DNA from: an uncultured Gammaproteobacteria bacterium
GTDB lineage: Bacteria > Pseudomonadota > Gammaproteobacteria > Pseudomonadales > Azotimanducaceae
Assembly: GCA_913043075.1 (NCBI GenBank)
Contig: CAJWLI010000055.1
Span: 1 to 8,406 of the forward strand
Reading direction: 5' to 3'
DNA length: 8,406 nucleotides
Part shown: positions 5,339 through 8,406 of the stretch, piece by piece
How positions within the stretch are numbered: the stretch's first letter is position 1
How the letters are laid out: every line of letters starts with the position of its first letter
The notes under the pieces: model-generated
What the model was told of the DNA's origin: nothing
Seen by the model: the letters and a program-made list of their open reading frames with translations, nothing else
Databases searched by the model: none
Program-made: the position numbers and the translations under genes

Positions 5339-6922
5339 ATGAAAAACATGGTAATGGTCTTTTCGTCCCTATTGTTTCTATTCATCTCGGGATGCTCTTC
5401 CGAAAAACAGGGCCAAGAAATTAGAAGCTCGTTCAATCAGAATTTCTGGGTCGAAGAATATGCGCAAGGACTTGAGTTTCCCTGGGGAATGGCTTGGCTG
5501 CCCAATAGCTCCTTACTGGTAACTGAGAGATTGGGCAAAATTAAACTGATCTCAGTAGATGGAGAGATTTCAGAGTTACAAGGGGTCCCCGAGGTTCTAA
5601 CCGCGAGTCCATTTGACGGCTTACTCGATATCAAAATTGATCCTGACTTCAATTCGAACTCCCAAATCTATCTTACTTACACGACGGGGACCGCATCAGC
5701 TAGAACAGGCATTGTTTACAAAGCAAAGCTCAGTGAGAACAAACTTGTAGACGGGCGAGAAATCTTCAGAACTTCCCCACCAGCTCCCACAGGGGGGCCG
5801 AACATTACCCGAATTAAGTTTCTGCTAGACAAATCTATGCTCGTAGCAGTCGGCTCTAGTGGAAACCCCGGGAGCGGTATGGTTCAGCGACTCGATGGGA
5901 ATATAGGAAAAATGCTGAGATTAAATCGTGACGGGAGCATTCCAAACGACAACCCATATCAAAACACAAACAATGCAAGACCAGAACTATGGGCGGTTGG
6001 TCTAAGGTCGGTTGGTGGAATGGTAGTTGATGAAAAGAATAGAGTTTGGGCAATGGACATGGGCCCTCAGGGAGGAGATGAACTCAATCTAATTGTTCCT
6101 GGACGAAATTATGGGTGGCCCATCGTGACCTGGGGCTTCTACTATTCGGGTGATCAAATATCGACTAAACAAAGCGCCTCAGAATTTGATGATCCAATTA
6201 ATGTTTGGAGCCCATCAATATCTCCTTTTGGCTTGGCTTTGTATAACGGAAACGCGTTCCCGAATTGGCAGGGAGATTTTTTTGTGGGAGCAATGGGAGA
6301 CCAATCAATTATTCGATTGAAGATCCAAAATAATGAAGTCATCGAGCAGGAGAGATTAATTAACGACCTTAACGAACGAATCCGTTCTATTGAGGTAGGG
6401 CCAGACGGTCTCATATATGCCTTAACCGACTCATCGAAAGGAAAAATAATTCGTCTACGTCCAGGGAAACCGGATGCTAATCAACTTGACAGAGTGGCAA
6501 AAGCGGTGCCAATGGCATCGAATTTAAAAATAGCAGATATTTTAGAAGAGCACGGGGTAATGCAAAGCGAGGAAACGATCAAGGCTTTGTACGCTCCGTA
6601 TGATGAACCTAAAGCGAAAATGATCTTTAGACAGCAGTGCTCGAGCTGTCACAACAATTCTATAACCGACGAAGATAAAATCGGACCAAACCTTTATGGA
6701 GTTATCGGGAGAAAGTCTGGCTCCGTTCAAGAATACAGTTACTCTAGAGCTTTCAACGATCGAAGTACTCAGATTTTTTGGAATGTAGCAACCTTGGCCG
6801 CTTTTCTTTCTAACCCTATAGCCTATTATCCGGGCAACAAAATGATGGCGCCCGCCCTTGACTACGGCGACGCTCTGCAAGTCGCAACGCTGCTAGAAAA
6901 AACCAATCTAAAGACACCCTAG
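5339..6922 (+). CDS. PQQ-dependent sugar dehydrogenase-like lipoprotein fused to cytochrome c
   Basis: A 527-residue exported protein with three parts. Residues 1-19 are a lipoprotein signal ending in the lipobox ISGC, so C19 would be lipidated; Ser at +2 favours the outer membrane. Residues of about 36-375 form a soluble-glucose/aldose-dehydrogenase-type six-bladed propeller with FPWGMAWLP, GKMLRLNRDGSIPNDNP (190-206), GPQGGDELN (242-250) and NYGWP (257-261), where PQQ and calcium normally bind. Residues of about 420-525 are a class I cytochrome c with C434-S-S-C437-H438 and Met ligand M502 in PGNKM. The family oxidises aldoses or alcohols in the periplasm; here electrons could pass directly to the fused heme. 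The catalytic His expected in the GGPHFGSRI-like segment appears as N155 (GGPNITRI), and the family's GHRN reads GLRS, keeping R223. Activity is therefore uncertain. The ribosome site is weak (AGGCG, about 12 nt upstream). No PQQ synthesis genes are nearby. Confidence 0.9.
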   Translation: MKNMVMVFSSLLFLFISGCSSEKQGQEIRSSFNQNFWVEEYAQGLEFPWGMAWLPNSSLLVTERLGKIKLISVDGEISELQGVPEVLTASPFDGLLDIKIDPDFNSNSQIYLTYTTGTASARTGIVYKAKLSENKLVDGREIFRTSPPAPTGGPNITRIKFLLDKSMLVAVGSSGNPGSGMVQRLDGNIGKMLRLNRDGSIPNDNPYQNTNNARPELWAVGLRSVGGMVVDEKNRVWAMDMGPQGGDELNLIVPGRNYGWPIVTWGFYYSGDQISTKQSASEFDDPINVWSPSISPFGLALYNGNAFPNWQGDFFVGAMGDQSIIRLKIQNNEVIEQERLINDLNERIRSIEVGPDGLIYALTDSSKGKIIRLRPGKPDANQLDRVAKAVPMASNLKIADILEEHGVMQSEETIKALYAPYDEPKAKMIFRQQCSSCHNNSITDEDKIGPNLYGVIGRKSGSVQEYSYSRAFNDRSTQIFWNVATLAAFLSNPIAYYPGNKMMAPALDYGDALQVATLLEKTNLKTP

Positions 6923-7016
6923 ATATCTAAAACTTCATCTCAGTAACTAAAGGTCTCGGTCTCGTTGCTTGAAAGTTGCTTCAAATAACTCTCTAAGTTT
7001 AGAACTACCTCTGTTT

Positions 7017-7739
7017 TTAATGGCCATACAGATGCGCGTTTCGAAGCATATGGGCGGGACCGTGCACCTCGTTGATTGCTGCATTTTCTCCATATAAACG
7101 TTCTTTTTGATCGCCAAAGTTTCGTCTATTGGCGCCAAGGGGTGCTAACTCAGCCGCTCTTTTTTGGGCGAGCTCAAGTAAACCATCCAAAGAAGATACA
7201 CCGTCAACAAGGCCTGCCTGCAGTGCATCCGGACCTGACCATCGATGAGCTAATTGCACCGTCTTGTGAAATACGTGCCGAGGCATTTTGTGCCGAAACA
7301 AAGCCAATTCTGGAGTTGGAATCGTCATACCTATCTCTAGTTCGTTTGCGCACATAAATCCCCTATCTTGTCTCATGAGCCGAACATCATGGCACATAGC
7401 CGCCATAAAACCCGCTCCAAAGGCATGGCCATTTACTGCGCAAATACTGGGTATTGGCAGCGTAATTAAGCGAGCCATTAAGTGCATAAACTCAGAAGCA
7501 AAAACTTCCCGATCTCCTGCAGCAGGAAAATCTTGGGGATTCTGTATCCATCCTAGATCTAATCCGTTTGAGAAAAACTTTTCGCTGGCCGAGGCAGTAA
7601 CGAGAGCCGCAGGACCAGACGAGTTTACTACATCGTCTAAAATCCCATTAAATTCCCGAACGAAAGACGTGTTCCATCTATTCTCTTCTGAGTCTAGAGT
7701 CATAGTAAAAACATCACCTTTTCTCTCAAGATTAATCAT
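7017..7739 (-). CDS. Enoyl-CoA hydratase/isomerase family protein, delta3-delta2-enoyl-CoA isomerase-like
   Basis: A crotonase-superfamily protein of 240 residues. From the ATG, the first oxyanion segment is FFSNGLDL (55-62) and the second is NGHAFGAGFMAAMCHD (103-118). The run HDVRLMRQDRGFMCANELEIG resembles eukaryotic (plant-type) enoyl-CoA delta isomerases, which move a double bond from position 3 to 2 so that unsaturated acyl chains can enter beta-oxidation. The first hydratase glutamate position holds M112, while the second is kept as E133 (NELEIG), the single-acid arrangement expected of an isomerase. The ATG at 7739 is chosen over the TTG at 7745 because the Shine-Dalgarno GGAGGT ends only 5 nt before the ATG and overlaps the TTG. 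It lies 143 bp downstream of the aldo/keto reductase on the same strand and converges on the PQQ/cytochrome gene, 94 bp away. The specific substrate is unknown. Confidence 0.9.
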   Translation of the reverse strand: MINLERKGDVFTMTLDSEENRWNTSFVREFNGILDDVVNSSGPAALVTASASEKFFSNGLDLGWIQNPQDFPAAGDREVFASEFMHLMARLITLPIPSICAVNGHAFGAGFMAAMCHDVRLMRQDRGFMCANELEIGMTIPTPELALFRHKMPRHVFHKTVQLAHRWSGPDALQAGLVDGVSSLDGLLELAQKRAAELAPLGANRRNFGDQKERLYGENAAINEVHGPAHMLRNAHLYGH

Positions 7740-7744
7740 TCTCA

Positions 7745-7750
7745 ACCTCC
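7745..7750 (-). promoter_or_regulatory. Ribosome binding site that sets the isomerase start
   Basis: On the minus strand GGAGGT (complement of 7745-7750) lies 5 nt before the ATG at 7739. It is an almost full anti-16S match. The in-frame TTG whose first base is at 7745 overlaps this site, so that TTG cannot be the start served by it. Confidence 0.8.
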
Positions 7751-7863
7751 AACATATTTCCTAAATCAAAGTTAACAGTTTCAATTATTTATTTCCTCGA
7801 ACAGGCCGCTACTTCTGATAGTTATAATGAGTAACCAATTGGCTGATCTTCAAACGCTAGCAT

Positions 7864-7884
7864 AAAAGCGGGTAAATCGCTTTC
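7864..7884 (-). terminator. Weak hairpin at the end of the aldo/keto reductase gene
   Basis: AAAGCG (7865-7870) and CGCTTT (7878-7883) form a 6-bp stem around a 7-nt loop, immediately at the reductase stop codon. On the minus strand the stem ends in TTT and is followed only by TATGC, so the T tract is very short. At best this is a weak intrinsic terminator or attenuator between the reductase and the isomerase. Confidence 0.3.
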
Positions 7885-8406
7885 AAACAAGCGCTGTGAA
7901 AGATTGGGTTATCCTATCTATTTCCCCGGAAGCGAGCCGCGGTTTCGAAGCGGCTTCCAGGGCTTCAGCCAGCTCCGCCCGATTCTTTACTCCCAGTATA
8001 ATTGAGCTCACACCCGAAATTGATAACGCATATCGATAGGACAAGGCTGCTGGACTTTCACCTAAATCTTTTGCGAGCCTTCGAAAACCTCTTGCTCGAT
8101 CGAAATCATTTTTGTCTGGATCATCTTGAGGTAAATCTCTATCAAAGCCTGAGGTAAGTGCGCCGGCCTGCAGGGCTCGTATCCCGAGGACAGAAACATT
8201 GTGTTTCAGACAAATTTCAAGGACCTGATTAGGGTTAAATCCTGGCAAGAATCCCGCCATTCCACCCGCAGAATTCAACGGATTAATAACACACTGAACT
8301 GCTGATGGTTTGACACTATGTCTCATCGCTCGATCAAGCGCCTGTTGTTGCCCCAAGCCAAAACCCCAGCCCCCGATTTTTCCTTCGGATTGCAAACGTT
8401 CAAACG
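7883..8406 (-). CDS. Aldo/keto reductase, C-terminal part (5' end outside window)
   Basis: C-terminal part (about 174 residues) of an aldo/keto reductase, a cytoplasmic NAD(P)H-dependent TIM-barrel enzyme that interconverts carbonyls and alcohols. Visible family features, counted from the Leu codon at 8395, are the strand QSEGKIGGWGFG (2-13), VQCVINPLN (33-41), the VLGIRALQAGALTSG loop (69-83) and the cofactor-binding segment SSIILGVKNRAELAEAL (130-146) near the C-terminus. The frame remains open to the right edge with Phe-Glu-Arg before that Leu, so the TTG at 8395 is internal. The N-terminal half, with the Asp-Tyr-Lys-His catalytic residues, lies beyond the window, so catalytic competence cannot be judged. 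The isomerase-like gene follows on the same strand. The substrate is unknown. Confidence 0.9.
   Translation of the reverse strand, partial: FERLQSEGKIGGWGFGLGQQQALDRAMRHSVKPSAVQCVINPLNSAGGMAGFLPGFNPNQVLEICLKHNVSVLGIRALQAGALTSGFDRDLPQDDPDKNDFDRARGFRRLAKDLGESPAALSYRYALSISGVSSIILGVKNRAELAEALEAASKPRLASGEIDRITQSFTALV

Noticed and set aside
5221..5436. 71-codon minus-strand frame overlapping the start of the lipoprotein gene
   Set aside because: It runs antisense to a clear signal peptide and has no recognisable motif; it is a shadow of the real gene and its leader.
6950..6963. Tandem GGTCTC repeat between the convergent genes
   Set aside because: Only two copies of six bases; too short to be meaningful.
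7288..7764. 158-codon plus-strand frame
   Set aside because: It lies wholly opposite the isomerase-like gene, which has family motifs and a strong ribosome site; this frame has neither.
7823..7828. Perfect TATAAT on the plus strand
   Set aside because: No -35 element lies at suitable spacing and no plus-strand gene follows; AT-rich spacer explains it.

Overview
This window of about 8.4 kb looks like chromosomal DNA from a Gram-negative bacterium, most likely a proteobacterium. Three things suggest this: a lipoprotein signal peptide with a cytochrome c domain behind it, a tRNA gene that encodes its own CCA end, and a mix of lipid and aromatic catabolism genes of the kind common in free-living, possibly marine, Gammaproteobacteria. 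The lineage is inferred from gene content and moderate base composition. No phylogenetic marker is present.

Layout from left to right: a Rieske ring-hydroxylating oxygenase alpha subunit, cut by the left edge (+); an alpha/beta hydrolase of the hormone-sensitive-lipase type (+); a convergent two-gene minus-strand unit, read as a short crotonase-family protein and then an NTF2/SnoaL-like protein; a tRNA-Ser(GGA) (+); a membrane fatty acid desaturase (+); a gap of about 400 bp without a credible gene; a lipoprotein that fuses a PQQ-type sugar-dehydrogenase propeller to a cytochrome c (+); and a second minus-strand pair, an aldo/keto reductase cut by the right edge followed by an enoyl-CoA isomerase-like crotonase.

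The genes fit a catabolic or lipid-modifying neighbourhood: oxygenation (Rieske), ester hydrolysis (hydrolase), CoA-linked double-bond chemistry (two crotonases), carbonyl reduction (aldo/keto reductase) and an NTF2-fold protein of unknown role. Orientation changes several times, so this is not one operon, and no substrate can be named from the sequence. Both crotonases appear to keep only one of the two glutamates of classical enoyl-CoA hydratase, which favours isomerase-like or other chemistry. The PQQ-type propeller appears to have lost its catalytic histidine while its cytochrome c domain looks intact.

I found no CRISPR array, insertion sequence, phage gene or defence system. Several tempting start codons (GTG at 43, TTG at 3014, 3999, 7745 and 8395) are probably not true starts; the entries explain why.
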